Shown here in pieces: positions 1-9,003 of a stretch of DNA of 64,000 bases. The stretch is from Variovorax sp. ZS18.2.2. GTDB lineage: Bacteria; Pseudomonadota; Gammaproteobacteria; Burkholderiales; Burkholderiaceae_C. The stretch covers positions 62,001 through 126,000 of the forward strand of contig NZ_JANLNM010000003.1 in the NCBI RefSeq assembly GCF_024701975.1, written 5' to 3'. The position numbers and the translations under genes are program-made. Positions within the stretch are counted from its first letter, which is position 1. Every line of letters begins with the position of its first letter. The notes under the pieces are model-generated. The model made no database searches, had not been told where the DNA came from, and saw only the letters and a list, made by a program, of their open reading frames with translations.

Positions 1-1149
1 CTGTCGGCCCAGTTCGCAGCCAGCGCGGCCGACTACGACCGCAGCGGCGCCTTTCCGCAGGAGAACTTCGAGGCGCTGCAGGCGAGCGGCCTTGTCGGCC
101 TGGTGGCACCCGCTGCACACGGTGGCGGCAGCGCCACGCTGGCGACGGCCCGGCGCGTGATCGCAGCCGTGGCGCGCGGCGAGCCGGCCACCGCGCTCAT
201 CCTCACGATGACCTATCTGCAGCATCACGCGCTCACACGCGGCGACAACCGCTGGCCGCCGCAGCTGCGCGAACGCGTGGCGCGCGATGCGGCGGAGCGC
301 GGTGCGCTCATCAACGCGCTGCGCGTGGAGCCCGCGCTGGGCTCGCCTTCGCGCGGCGGCCTGCCATCGACCGTCGCACGGCGCAGCGACAACGGCTGGG
401 CCATCGACGGCCACAAGCTCTACACCACCGGCATCGAAGGCCTGACATGGCTCGCCGTGTGGGCGCGCACCGACGAAGCGACGCCGCGCACCGGCGTGTT
501 CCTGGTGCCGCGCCACGCCCCCGGCGTGCGCGTGATCGCCAGCTGGGACCACCTGGGCCTGCGCGCCTCGGGCAGCCACGAAGTGATCTTCGAGAACGTC
601 GCGATCGACCTCGACCACGCGGTCGACCTGCGCGCACCGGCCGACTGGGCGCCCGACGCCGGCAGCCAGACCGACATCGACGCGCACGCCACCCAGCAGG
701 CCTGGATGGTCGTGCTGCTTGGCAGCCTCTACGACGCGGTGGCACAGGCCGCGCGCGACTGGCTGGTGGGCTTCTTGAACCAGCGCGCGCCCGGCAGCCT
801 GGGCGCGCCGCTCGCGAGCCTGCCGCGCGTGCAGGAGCATGTCGGCGAGATCGAGGCGCTGCTGCGCACCAACCGCGTGCTGCTCGACGACGCAGCAGGC
901 GCCGTCGACAACGGCCACGCGCAGCCGGCCACCGACAGCGGCTTGCTCAAGTACACGGTGACGAACAACGCGGTGCGCGTGGTCGAGCTCGCGCTGCAGC
1001 TGAGCGGCAACCACGGTCTCACGCGGCAGAACCCACTGGAGCGCCATTACCGCGACGTGCTGTGCAGCCGCATCCACACGCCGCAGAACGATGCGATCCT
1101 GGTCGGTGCAGGGAAGCGTGCGCTGCTGACTGCGGGAGCAGCCGCATGA
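1..1149 (+). CDS. Acyl-CoA dehydrogenase-family flavoprotein (5' end cut by window)
   Basis: The reading frame is open from base 1, so the true start lies outside the window; a GTG at 103 is only an internal codon. The visible 382 residues show the acyl-CoA dehydrogenase fold: an N-terminal helical part, a middle beta domain ending in SGSHEVIFENVAID, and a C-terminal helical domain with PLERHYRDVLCSRIHTPQND, a tail typical of the SfnB/DszC-like branch that includes flavin-dependent oxygenases acting on organosulfur compounds. The stop overlaps the start of the binding-protein gene (ATGA), so the two are translationally coupled. The family call is from the fold. A role in organosulfur oxidation is inferred from the thiol dioxygenase and rhodanese genes downstream; an ordinary acyl-CoA dehydrogenase is possible. 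Confidence 0.8.
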   Translation: MSAQFAASAADYDRSGAFPQENFEALQASGLVGLVAPAAHGGGSATLATARRVIAAVARGEPATALILTMTYLQHHALTRGDNRWPPQLRERVARDAAERGALINALRVEPALGSPSRGGLPSTVARRSDNGWAIDGHKLYTTGIEGLTWLAVWARTDEATPRTGVFLVPRHAPGVRVIASWDHLGLRASGSHEVIFENVAIDLDHAVDLRAPADWAPDAGSQTDIDAHATQQAWMVVLLGSLYDAVAQAARDWLVGFLNQRAPGSLGAPLASLPRVQEHVGEIEALLRTNRVLLDDAAGAVDNGHAQPATDSGLLKYTVTNNAVRVVELALQLSGNHGLTRQNPLERHYRDVLCSRIHTPQNDAILVGAGKRALLTAGAAA

Positions 1150-2126
1150 CCGACCTGCTTTTCTCCAAGGCCTCGCGCCGCAACTGGCTCAAGCAAGGTG
1201 CCGCGCTCTCGTTCGCGGCAGCGGGTTCGCTGCGTGCGTGGGCGCAGCCGCAAACCACGCTGATCCTCGGCGACCAAGCCGGTGGCCTGCGTTCGCTGTT
1301 CGAAGCCTCGAAGGCGCTCGAAGGCGCACCGTTCGCTTACCGCTGGGCCAACTTCCAGGGCGCCGCGCCGCTGTTCGAGGCGCAACGCAGCGCCGCGGTC
1401 GACACCGCGATGGCCGGCGACCTGCCGGTGCTCGCTGCGGCCGTCGGCAAGACGCCGCTCAAGATCGTCGCCACGCGCGTCGGCAAGGCCGATTCGCTGG
1501 GCATCGTGGTGCAGGCCGATTCGCCGCTGCGCAGCGTGAGCGACCTGCGCGGCAAGACGGTGATCGTCTCGTCGGCGCGCGGCAGCATCTCGCAGTACCA
1601 GCTCTACGGCGCGCTCGAAGAAGCCGGTGTGCCGCGCAGCGAGGTGACGGTGAAGTTCGTGCTGCCGACCGATGCGGCGGCCGCGTTCGCATCGAAGCAG
1701 ATCGACGCATGGGCCGTCTTCGATCCGTACTACACGATCGCGGTGCAGCAGGGCGGGCGCATCCTGCGCGACGGGCGCGGCATCAACACGGCCCTGGGCT
1801 TCATCACTGCGAGCGAGCATTCGCTGGCCGATCCGGCCCGGCGCGCGGCCATCGTGCAATTCCTCGACCGGCTGGGCCGCGCGGGCGACTGGGCGCTGGC
1901 CAACCCCGAGGCCTATGCGCAGGCCTACAGCCAGCTCACGCGGCTGCCGATCGAGTCGGCACGCATCATCACTTCGCGTGCGTCTGTTGCAGGCCGCCCG
2001 GTGAGCGAAGCCGACATCATTGCGCTGCAGGCCGTGGCCGACCGCTCGGCGCGCGACGGCATCCTGCCGGTGCGCGTGGACGTGCGCGCCATCACCGACA
2101 CCCAGCTCTGGAAGCGCCCCGCGTGA
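1146..2126 (+). CDS. Periplasmic ABC-type substrate-binding protein (NMT1/SsuA-like)
   Basis: 326 residues. A signal sequence begins SKASRRNWLKQGAALSFAAAG and probably ends near the alanines before AQPQTTL. The body has the NMT1/SsuA-like layout: ADSPLRSVSDLRGKTVIVSSARGS (split here by function into the strand-helix after the first lobe), then KQIDAWAVFDPYYTIAVQQG in the second lobe. Members of this family bind sulfonates, taurine, nitrate or thiamine precursors for ABC import. No permease or ATPase is visible in the window; they may lie upstream. The start is the ATG that overlaps the preceding stop, and the stop overlaps the GTG of the dioxygenase gene. Its place beside sulfur-oxidation genes suggests a sulfonate or other organosulfur ligand, which is inference. 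Confidence 0.82.
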   Translation: MTDLLFSKASRRNWLKQGAALSFAAAGSLRAWAQPQTTLILGDQAGGLRSLFEASKALEGAPFAYRWANFQGAAPLFEAQRSAAVDTAMAGDLPVLAAAVGKTPLKIVATRVGKADSLGIVVQADSPLRSVSDLRGKTVIVSSARGSISQYQLYGALEEAGVPRSEVTVKFVLPTDAAAAFASKQIDAWAVFDPYYTIAVQQGGRILRDGRGINTALGFITASEHSLADPARRAAIVQFLDRLGRAGDWALANPEAYAQAYSQLTRLPIESARIITSRASVAGRPVSEADIIALQAVADRSARDGILPVRVDVRAITDTQLWKRPA

Positions 2127-2722
2127 TCGCGCCGCTGCGCGACTTCGTCGGCGCCTTCGGCCGACTGCTCGACAGCGCGCCCGACGAGCGCCGCATCCTC
2201 TCCGAAGGCGGTGCGCTGCTGCGCACGCTGGTCGCACGCGACGACTGGCTGCCCGATGCCTTCGCGCGGCCCGACCCGGCGCGCTACCAGCAGTTTTTGC
2301 TGCATGCCGACAGCACCGAGCGCTTCTCGGTGGTGAGCTTCGTCTGGGGGCCGGGGCAGGCCACACCGATCCATGACCACACGGTGTGGGGCCTCATCGG
2401 CATGCTGCGCGGCGCAGAGTACAGCCAGGGCTACGTGTTCGACGGCGATGGCCGCGCGCAGCCGCAGGGCGAGGCGGTGCGGCTCGATACCGGCGACGTG
2501 GAGGCCGTGTCGCCCACCGTCGGCGACCTGCACCGCGTGCACAACGCGCATGCGGACCGCGTGTCGATCAGCATCCATGTCTACGGCGCCAACATCGGCG
2601 CGGTACGGCGGCATACTTACCCGGCCGAGGGCGGGCGCAAGCCCTTCGTCTCGGGTTACTCCAACACGCTGCTTCCCAACCTCTGGGATCGCTCCGAAGA
2701 ACTCAAATCGACATTCGCATGA
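2123..2722 (+). CDS. Thiol dioxygenase of the cysteine dioxygenase family (Gln-type)
   Basis: 199 residues with a GTG start inside the previous stop (GTGA). It is a small cupin with the iron ligands of the family: His84 and His86 in PIHDHTVWGL and His137 in LHRVHN. Such enzymes add O2 to a thiol to make a sulfinate in the cytoplasm. The stretch WGPGQ (Gln79) is the signature of the Gln-type bacterial branch, several of whose members prefer 3-mercaptopropionate over cysteine; the Arg-type branch is true cysteine dioxygenase. Variovorax strains are known to degrade 3-mercaptopropionate, so Mdo activity is a real alternative to Cdo. Substrate is not decided by the sequence alone. The stop overlaps the rhodanese start (ATGA). 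Confidence 0.85.
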   Translation: MIAPLRDFVGAFGRLLDSAPDERRILSEGGALLRTLVARDDWLPDAFARPDPARYQQFLLHADSTERFSVVSFVWGPGQATPIHDHTVWGLIGMLRGAEYSQGYVFDGDGRAQPQGEAVRLDTGDVEAVSPTVGDLHRVHNAHADRVSISIHVYGANIGAVRRHTYPAEGGRKPFVSGYSNTLLPNLWDRSEELKSTFA

Positions 2723-4344
2723 CGACCGCTGCTTTTTTCCCCCTCGTGTCTTTTTCTGCCGTGCGCGAACGGCTCATTGCGCGCGAAGAGACGGCGCTGC
2801 TCGACGTGCGCGAGGAAGATCCGTTCGCGCAGGAACACCCGCTGTGGGCCGCGAACCTGCCGCTCTCGAAGATCGAGATCGAGGCTTGGCGACGCATTCC
2901 GCGACTGGACACTTTCATCGTGCTGTATGGCGCGCATGACAGCGTCGATCTCGCACCGCTCGCCGCACGCACTTTCGCGGCGCTCGGCTACACGAACGTA
3001 CACCTGCTCGAAGGCGGCCTCGAAGGCTGGCGCGCGGCAGGCGGCGAGCTGTTCCGCGACGTGAACGTGCCGAGCAAGTCTTTCGGCGAACTGGTCGAGC
3101 ACGAGCGGCACACGCCCTCGCTCTCCGCGCCCGAGGTAAAGGCGCTGGTCGAAGGCAAGGCCAACGTGGTGGTGCTCGATGCGCGCCGCTTCGACGAGTA
3201 CCAGACGATGAGCATTCCCTCGGCCACCAGCGTGCCCGGTGCGGAGCTGGTGCTGCGCGTGCGCGAACTCGCACCCGATCCGTCGACGCAGGTGATCGTC
3301 AATTGCGCGGGGCGCACGCGCAGCATCATCGGCACGCAGTCGCTGGTGAATGCGGGCATTCCGAACCCGGTGGCTGCCCTGCGCAACGGCACGATCGGAT
3401 GGAAGCTCGCGGGGCAGGTGCTGGACCATGGGGCGGAGCGGCAGGCGCCGGCCGTGGTGTCCGATGCGCATCGCGCGCAGGCACAGGCCGATGCACGGCG
3501 CGTGGCCGACAAGGCCGGCGTGCGGCGCATCGCGCTCGATGCGTTGCAGACGCTGGAGGCACCGCACCGCACCGTCTATCGCTTCGACGTGCGCACGCCC
3601 GAGGAATATGCGGCGGGCCATTTGCCCGGCTTTGCGAGCGCGCCCGGCGGACAGCTGGTGCAGGAAACCGATCACCAGGTGCCGGTGCGCGGCGCGCGCA
3701 TCGTGCTGGCGGACGACGATGGCGTGCGCGCCTCGATGAGCGCGTCGTGGCTCGCGCAGATGGGGTGGGAGGTCTATGTGCCCGACACGGCACCTTCTGC
3801 CTCCGCGTTCATCGAGAAGGCTGCGCCCTCGCCCGCCTATCCGCCGGTTGCAGCGGCCGTCGGAGAGATCGCTCCCAAGGCCCTGGCGGAGTTGCTGAAG
3901 CAGCCCGGCACCGCCGTGCTCGACGTGACCACCAGCGCCAACTACGTGAGGCGCCACATCCCGGGCGCCTGGTACGTGATTCGCGCGCAGCTCGCGGGTG
4001 CGATCGATGCGGTCATTCCTGCATCGCAGCGCTATGTGCTGACGTGCGGCAGCAGCCTGCTCGCGCGCTATGCCGCAGCCGACCTGCGCGCGCTGCTCGA
4101 TGCGCGCGGACAGCGCGATGTCGAAGTGCTGGTGCTCGCCGGTGGCAATGCGGCATGGTTCGCCGCAGGGCTCGAAGTGGAAACCGGCGAGACGCGCCTT
4201 GCGACAGCGCGCACCGATCGCTATCGCCGTCCCTACGAAGGCACCGATGCACCGACGGAAGCCATGCAGGCGTATCTCGATTGGGAGTACGGGCTGGTCG
4301 CGCAACTGGGGCGCGATGGAACGCATCACTTCAAAGTGATCTGA
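2719..4344 (+). CDS. Four-domain rhodanese-type sulfurtransferase
   Basis: 541 residues made of four consecutive rhodanese domains, at about 10-115, 125-245, 255-355 and 375-490. Only the second (Cys196 in CAGRTRS, a canonical loop) and the fourth (Cys443 in TCGSS) keep a catalytic cysteine. The first has YGAHD and the third has ADDDG at that place, so they look structural or regulatory. Rhodaneses move sulfane sulfur from thiosulfate or persulfides to acceptors such as cyanide, sulfite or thiols. As the last gene of a coupled operon with a thiol dioxygenase, it probably handles sulfur or sulfite released during organosulfur breakdown. No signal peptide is seen, so it should act in the cytoplasm. 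A strong terminator hairpin follows. Confidence 0.88.
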   Translation: MTTAAFFPLVSFSAVRERLIAREETALLDVREEDPFAQEHPLWAANLPLSKIEIEAWRRIPRLDTFIVLYGAHDSVDLAPLAARTFAALGYTNVHLLEGGLEGWRAAGGELFRDVNVPSKSFGELVEHERHTPSLSAPEVKALVEGKANVVVLDARRFDEYQTMSIPSATSVPGAELVLRVRELAPDPSTQVIVNCAGRTRSIIGTQSLVNAGIPNPVAALRNGTIGWKLAGQVLDHGAERQAPAVVSDAHRAQAQADARRVADKAGVRRIALDALQTLEAPHRTVYRFDVRTPEEYAAGHLPGFASAPGGQLVQETDHQVPVRGARIVLADDDGVRASMSASWLAQMGWEVYVPDTAPSASAFIEKAAPSPAYPPVAAAVGEIAPKALAELLKQPGTAVLDVTTSANYVRRHIPGAWYVIRAQLAGAIDAVIPASQRYVLTCGSSLLARYAAADLRALLDARGQRDVEVLVLAGGNAAWFAAGLEVETGETRLATARTDRYRRPYEGTDAPTEAMQAYLDWEYGLVAQLGRDGTHHFKVI

Positions 4345-4365
4345 CCGTTCAGGCCTGCGCCAAAG

Positions 4366-4400
4366 AAAAAGGCCGGGGATCACCCGGCCTTTGTTTTTGC
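4366..4400. terminator. Bidirectional rho-independent terminator
   Basis: A perfect 7-bp G+C stem (4371-4377 with 4383-4389, loop GATCA) is extended by three A-T pairs. It has a T-rich run on the right for plus-strand transcripts (TTTGTTTTTG) and an A-rich run on the left that reads as a U tract for minus-strand transcripts. It lies between the convergent ends of the rhodanese gene and rhlE and can serve both. Confidence 0.85.
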
Positions 4401-4416
4401 TCCGCTCCGGAACCGA

Positions 4417-5901
4417 TCAGCTCGGCTCGGCCGACTTGAACAGAGCCGCGACCTTGCGCTTGCTCTTGATGTTGCTCGAGATGCCGCGCGCAGGCGCTGC
4501 CTTGGCGGCGGCTTCCCATGCCGGCGTGGCGTCGGCTTCGCCCGGCTCGTAGGGCTTGTCGAAGAACGGATCGCGCGGCGCCGAAGGCGCGCGGTGCGGG
4601 CGTCCGCCGCCGCTGTTGCTGCGACGGGGAGCGTCGGCGCCAAAGCCGCTGCTGCTGCGTTCGCGCGGCTGGTCGAGCACGTCGCGTGCATCGCCGGCTT
4701 CGCCTTCTTCGCGCCAATGGCGACGTCCGTCGTTGATGCGGCCGCGCGGGCGGTCTTCCTCGAACTCGACGGGCTCGAGCTCGATCTTCTTCTTGATCAG
4801 CTTCTCGATGTCGGCCACCAGGCGTGCATCGTTGCCGCCGCTGGCGAAGCTCACGGCCAGGCCCGAGGCGCCGGCGCGGCCGGTGCGGCCGATGCGGTGC
4901 ACGTAGTCTTCGGCGTTGAACGGAATGTCGAAGTTGAAGACGGCGGGCACGTCCTTGATGTCCAAGCCGCGGGCCGCGACGTCGGTGCACACCAGCAGGT
5001 CGACTTCACCGGCCTTGAACGAGGCGAGCGCCTTCAGCCGTTCGTCCTGGCTCTTGTCGCCGTGCAATGCGGTGGTACGCAGACCGTCGCGCTCCAGCGA
5101 GCGTGCGAGGCGCGCGCAGCCGAGCTTGCTGTTGACGAACACGAAGGCCTGCGTGATGCCGCGCTGCGTGACGATCTGCTTGAGCGCACGGCGCTTGTCG
5201 TCGTCGGAGACGCTGTAGAAATGCTGCTCGACGGTGGAGGCCGTTTCGTTCGGCCGCGCCACTTCGATAGTGACCGGGTTCTGCAGGTAGCTGCCAGCCA
5301 GCCGCTTGATTTCAGGCGAGAACGTGGCCGAGAACAGGAGCGTGGTGCGCTGCTTGGGCAGGTAGCTCAGGATGCGCTGCAGGTCGGGCAGGAAGCCGAT
5401 GTCCAGCATGCGGTCGGCTTCGTCGAGCACCACATATTCGACCTGGTTGAGCACCGCGTTCTTGGCTTCGATGTGATCGAGCAGACGACCCGGCGTGGCC
5501 ACCAGCACTTCGACGCCCTTCTTCAGTTCCAGCGTCTGCGGCTTCATGTCGATGCCGCCGAACACCACCGTGCTGCGCAGGTTCGTGTACTTGGCGTACA
5601 GCTTGACCTGTTGCGCGACCTGGTCGGCCAGTTCACGCGTGGGCAGCAGCACCAGCGCGCGCACCGGATGCCGGGCGGGCGAGGTGGAGGCGTTTTCGTG
5701 CTTGAGCATGCGCTGCAGCAAGGGGAGCGAGAACGCCGCCGTCTTGCCGGTGCCGGTCTGCGCGGCGCCCATCACATCCTGGCCCGAAAGCACGACCGGA
5801 ATGGCCTGCTCCTGGATCGGTGTCATGGTCTCGTAGCCCATTTCGGCTACGGCGCGGGCCAGCGGTTCTGCCAGCGATAGATTGGAGAAGGAGCTTGTCA
5901 T
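4417..5901 (-). CDS. rhlE: DEAD-box ATP-dependent RNA helicase (RhlE type)
   Basis: 494 residues. All helicase motifs are in order: Q motif (TPIQEQAIP), AQTGTGKT, PTRELADQ, TPGRLLD, DEAD, SAT, ARGLDIK and HRIGRTGR. The helicase core ends near residue 385. The remaining 110 residues are a low-complexity Arg/Gly/Glu-rich tail that includes several RR and GGG stretches, typical of RhlE proteins of beta-proteobacteria and probably an RNA-binding extension. It unwinds RNA duplexes in ribosome assembly and RNA decay, notably in the cold. The start chosen gives MTSSFSNLSLAEPL, a usual RhlE beginning. It is monocistronic, with the terminator at 4366-4400 behind it. Confidence 0.93.
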   Translation of the reverse strand: MTSSFSNLSLAEPLARAVAEMGYETMTPIQEQAIPVVLSGQDVMGAAQTGTGKTAAFSLPLLQRMLKHENASTSPARHPVRALVLLPTRELADQVAQQVKLYAKYTNLRSTVVFGGIDMKPQTLELKKGVEVLVATPGRLLDHIEAKNAVLNQVEYVVLDEADRMLDIGFLPDLQRILSYLPKQRTTLLFSATFSPEIKRLAGSYLQNPVTIEVARPNETASTVEQHFYSVSDDDKRRALKQIVTQRGITQAFVFVNSKLGCARLARSLERDGLRTTALHGDKSQDERLKALASFKAGEVDLLVCTDVAARGLDIKDVPAVFNFDIPFNAEDYVHRIGRTGRAGASGLAVSFASGGNDARLVADIEKLIKKKIELEPVEFEEDRPRGRINDGRRHWREEGEAGDARDVLDQPRERSSSGFGADAPRRSNSGGGRPHRAPSAPRDPFFDKPYEPGEADATPAWEAAAKAAPARGISSNIKSKRKVAALFKSAEPS

Positions 5902-5973
5902 TGAGCCCGCTATTGTCGCATTGCCGCAAAAAACGGCAGTGACGGCGTCGTGACAACGCCCGCGCCGCCGGCA

Positions 5974-5994
5974 TTGCTATTTATTCAATAGCAA
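5974..5994. repeat. Small palindromic hairpin, TTGCTATT / AATAGCAA
   Basis: A perfect 8-bp AT-rich inverted repeat (5974-5981 and 5987-5994) with a 5-nt loop TATTC lies in the 131-bp gap between rhlE and ypfJ. It stands out against its GC-rich surroundings. Similar GCTATT/AATAGC hairpins are, as I recall, dispersed in Comamonadaceae genomes. It sits 39 nt past the ypfJ stop and could end that transcript, although no clean U tract follows. Confidence 0.6.
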
Positions 5995-6032
5995 CAAAGC
6001 CAACAATCACGGGCGTCCTGCGCCCATGAAGC

Positions 6033-6923
6033 TCAAAGATTGCGTGCGTTGAAGGTGTCGCACGACTTCATGTCGCCGCTTTGATAACCCGCGCCGAACC
6101 ACTTCTGGCGCTGCGCGCTGGAGCCGTGGGTGAAGCTGTCGGGCACCACCGCGCGGCCCGCGGAACGCTGCAACGCGTCGTCGCCGATCTTCTGTGCGGC
6201 ATTCATGGCGGCCTCGATGTCGCCCGGGTCGAGCCATTTCTTCGATTCCTGCGAATGGTGCGCCCACACGCCAGCGAAGCAGTCGGCCTGCAGCTCGACG
6301 CGCACGCTCACCGCGTTGTTCTGCGACTGGCTCAGGCGCCCGCGCATGCCGTCGACCTTGGCGGTGATGCCCAGCTCGTCCTGCACGTGATGGCCTACCT
6401 CGTGCGCGATGACGTAGGCCTGCGCAAACTCGCCCGGCGCGCCGAGCTGGTTCTTGAGCGTCTCGTAGAAGCCCAGGTCGATGTAGACCTTCTTGTCGCC
6501 GGGACAGTAGAACGGGCCCATGGCCGATTGCCCGGTGCCGCAGGCCGTGGGCGTGGCGCCGCGGAACAGCACGAGCCGGGGCGCCTGGTAGCTGCCGCCA
6601 TTCTTCCGGAAGATGTCGGTCCACACCACTTCGGTGTTCTTGAGCACGGTCGAGACGAAGGCCGCTTCGCGGTCGCCCGAAGGCGGCTTGGGTGCCGGGC
6701 CCTGCGGCGCCTGTTGCACCTGCTCAGTACCGCCGCCACCGCTGAGCAGGCTCAGCACGGTGAGCGGGTTGATGCCGAAGACCCAGCCGGCGATCAGCGC
6801 GACCGCGATGGTGCCGATGCCGATGCCGCGGCCGCCGATGAAGCCGCCTCTGCCGCCGCCCCCGCCACCTTCGCCGCGGCGATCCTCGACGTTGTCCGAT
6901 TGTTCGTTGCCTTCCCATCTCAT
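6033..6923 (-). CDS. ypfJ: Neutral zinc metallopeptidase, YpfJ family
   Basis: 296 residues. The N-terminus is hydrophilic and glycine-rich (EDRRGEGGGGGGRGGFIGGR), followed by one membrane segment at about 34-60 (IGTIAVALIAGWVFGINPL), so the protein is anchored in the inner membrane with the catalytic part probably outside. The zinc site HEVGHHVQ fits HExxH, and DPGDIEAAMNAAQKIGDD and the C-terminal FTHGSSAQRQKWFGAGYQSG are family hallmarks. Length matches the E. coli homologue (about 290). Its cellular role is not known. It lies 100 bp downstream of dcd on the same strand and may share its transcript. Confidence 0.9.
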   Translation of the reverse strand: MRWEGNEQSDNVEDRRGEGGGGGGRGGFIGGRGIGIGTIAVALIAGWVFGINPLTVLSLLSGGGGTEQVQQAPQGPAPKPPSGDREAAFVSTVLKNTEVVWTDIFRKNGGSYQAPRLVLFRGATPTACGTGQSAMGPFYCPGDKKVYIDLGFYETLKNQLGAPGEFAQAYVIAHEVGHHVQDELGITAKVDGMRGRLSQSQNNAVSVRVELQADCFAGVWAHHSQESKKWLDPGDIEAAMNAAQKIGDDALQRSAGRAVVPDSFTHGSSAQRQKWFGAGYQSGDMKSCDTFNARNL

Positions 6924-7023
6924 CGCAGTCTCCTTCCCGGCGTTGCAGAAGTGTTGCCGGACCGTTGCAGGATGGTACTTGCCCCGGGTGCCGGTGACGT
7001 AACCGGCGGTCAGGACACGCGAA

Positions 7024-7590
7024 TCAGGTCTTTGGCAGCGTCACGCCGCGCTGGCCCTGGTACTTCCCGCCGCGGTCCTTGTAGCTGGTCTCGCAGACTT
7101 CGTCGCTCTCGAAGAACAGCACCTGCGCGCAGCCTTCGCCCGCGTAGATCTTGGCGGGCAGCGGCGTGGTGTTGCTGAATTCCAGCGTCACGTAGCCTTC
7201 CCACTCGGGCTCGAACGGGGTCACGTTGACGATGATCCCGCAGCGCGCGTACGTGCTCTTGCCGAGGCAAATCGTCAGCACGTTGCGCGGGATGCGGAAG
7301 TACTCGACGGTGCGCGCCAGCGCGAAGCTGTTGGGCGGAATGATGCAGTAGTCGCCGTGCATGTCGACGAAGCTCTTCTCGTCGAAGTTCTTCGGGTCGA
7401 CCACGGTGCTGTGGATGTTGGTGAAGACCTTGAATTCGGGCGCGCAACGGATGTCGTAGCCGTAGCTCGAGGTGCCGTAGCTGATGATCTTGTGGCCGGA
7501 GGCTTCGCGGACCTGGCCGGGCTCGAAGGGCTCGATCATGCCGGTCTGCTCGGCCATCCGCCGGATCCATTTGTCGCTCTTGATGCTCAT
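7024..7590 (-). CDS. dcd: dCTP deaminase
   Basis: 188 residues, the normal length. The enzyme deaminates dCTP to dUTP for thymidylate synthesis in the cytoplasm. The diagnostic block runs [19 protein letters not shown] and contains the active-site serine, arginine and, just downstream in EPEWEG, the catalytic glutamate region; the C-terminal [13 protein letters not shown] closes over the nucleotide. The start [10 protein letters not shown] is the usual one for proteobacterial Dcd. ypfJ follows on the same strand. Confidence 0.96.
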   Translation of the reverse strand: MSIKSDKWIRRMAEQTGMIEPFEPGQVREASGHKIISYGTSSYGYDIRCAPEFKVFTNIHSTVVDPKNFDEKSFVDMHGDYCIIPPNSFALARTVEYFRIPRNVLTICLGKSTYARCGIIVNVTPFEPEWEGYVTLEFSNTTPLPAKIYAGEGCAQVLFFESDEVCETSYKDRGGKYQGQRGVTLPKT

Positions 7591-7669
7591 ATGCGCTCGC
7601 TGCTGCTGCGGGGGGAATCGGGGCCGAATTGTGGCATGGGCGCCCTGTGCGCCCTCCCCCGGGCGCGGT

Positions 7670-8956
7670 TCAGCCCGCCTGCGAGATCACCGTGCGCTCG
7701 ACCAGCCGGTCGTCTCCCAGCACGATCATCGCGAAGAGCATTTCTTCCAGCGTGTTCGCCAGCTTCGTCTTGCGCGCCAGCAGCGGCGTGGCCGAGGGGT
7801 TGAGCACCAGGAAGTCGGCCTCGCAGCCCGGCTGCAGGTTGCCGACCACCCCATCGAGCCCCAGCGAGCGCGCCGCGCCGCCGGTGTGGTGCCACCAAAG
7901 CCGTGAGGGCGGAATGCTCAGGCCGGTCTTGGTCTGGCCCTCGCGGCCCACGTAGTAGGCGGCCAGCATCGTGTGAAAGGGGCTGAAGCTGGTGCCGCCG
8001 CCCACGTCGCTCGCAAGGCCGTAGGGCGATTCGATGCGGTCGGCCGCGCCGAAGTCGAAGAAGCCGCTGCCCAGGAACAGGTTGCTCGTCGGGCTCACGG
8101 CCGCAGCCGTTTTCGTCTCGCGCATCAGGCGGCGGTCTTCATCGTCGATGTAGATGCAGTGCGCGTACACGGCGCGCTCGCGCATCAGGCCGAAGCCGGC
8201 GTACACATCGAGGTAGGAACGCGACTTCGGGTAGAGCTCCCGCGCCCATTGCACCTCGTCGCGGTTCTCGGCCACATGCGACTGGATCCAGGTGTCGCCG
8301 TACTTGGCGGCCAGTTCGCCGGCGCCACGCATCTGCGCATCGGTGCTGGTGGGCGCGAAACGCGGCGTGATGGCGTAACCCAGGCGGTCGACGTTGTGCC
8401 ACTTGCGGATCAGCGACTCGGTATCGATGAGGCTCTGCTCGGTTTCGTCGCGCACGCCGTCGGGCGAGTTGCGGTCCTGCAGCACCTTGCCGGTGATCAT
8501 GCGCAGCTGACGGCGCTGCGCGCTCTCGAAGAAGGCATCGACCGAGGCGACATGCGAGGTCGCGAAGGTCAGCGAGGTGGTCACGCCATTGCGCAGCAGC
8601 TCGTCGAAGAACACATCGGCCACTTCGCGCGAATGCGCCGGATCGACGAATTTGCTCTCGGCGGGGAAGGTGTAGTTCTCGAGCCAGGGCAAGAGGCCCG
8701 GCGAAGGTGCGCCGATGATGTCGGTCTGCGGAAAGTGGATGTGCATGTCCACGAAGCCCGGCGCGAGGATGCGGCCCGGCAGGTGCATCACATCGGCATC
8801 GGAATGGCGCGGCGACACGGCGGCGTGGCTGCCGGCATCGACGACGCGCTGGCGGCCGGCGGCGTCGGGGGCGACGACCAGCAGGCCGTCTTCATCGAAA
8901 ACGGGCAGGCCCGCGTTGTCGAATCGCAGGAGGGAGGCGCGGTAGGCTTTTTTCAT
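7670..8956 (-). CDS. guaD: Guanine deaminase
   Basis: 428 residues. It converts guanine to xanthine and ammonia. It belongs to the amidohydrolase superfamily: metal-binding HIHFPQTD early in the barrel, then [37 protein letters not shown] and a C-terminal [11 protein letters not shown] with the last metal-ligand Asp. I chose the ATG at 8956 ([10 protein letters not shown]) over an upstream in-frame ATG at 8995 because family proteins begin close to this point. The dyad at 9004-9024 lies about 50 nt upstream. Xanthine dehydrogenase (xdhAB, 34338-38431) would use its product, so it fits the purine catabolic genes elsewhere in the window. Confidence 0.94.
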   Translation of the reverse strand: MKKAYRASLLRFDNAGLPVFDEDGLLVVAPDAAGRQRVVDAGSHAAVSPRHSDADVMHLPGRILAPGFVDMHIHFPQTDIIGAPSPGLLPWLENYTFPAESKFVDPAHSREVADVFFDELLRNGVTTSLTFATSHVASVDAFFESAQRRQLRMITGKVLQDRNSPDGVRDETEQSLIDTESLIRKWHNVDRLGYAITPRFAPTSTDAQMRGAGELAAKYGDTWIQSHVAENRDEVQWARELYPKSRSYLDVYAGFGLMRERAVYAHCIYIDDEDRRLMRETKTAAAVSPTSNLFLGSGFFDFGAADRIESPYGLASDVGGGTSFSPFHTMLAAYYVGREGQTKTGLSIPPSRLWWHHTGGAARSLGLDGVVGNLQPGCEADFLVLNPSATPLLARKTKLANTLEEMLFAMIVLGDDRLVERTVISQAG

Positions 8957-9003
8957 CGTGGCTGCGGAGGGTAATCCAGCCTCGCGCCGCTGCAATTTCC
9001 ATG

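Noticed and set aside
7591..7669. Hairpin GCGCCC/GGGCGC as guaD terminator
   Set aside because: The stem is short, several pairings compete and there is no U tract, so it cannot be told from chance in GC-rich sequence.
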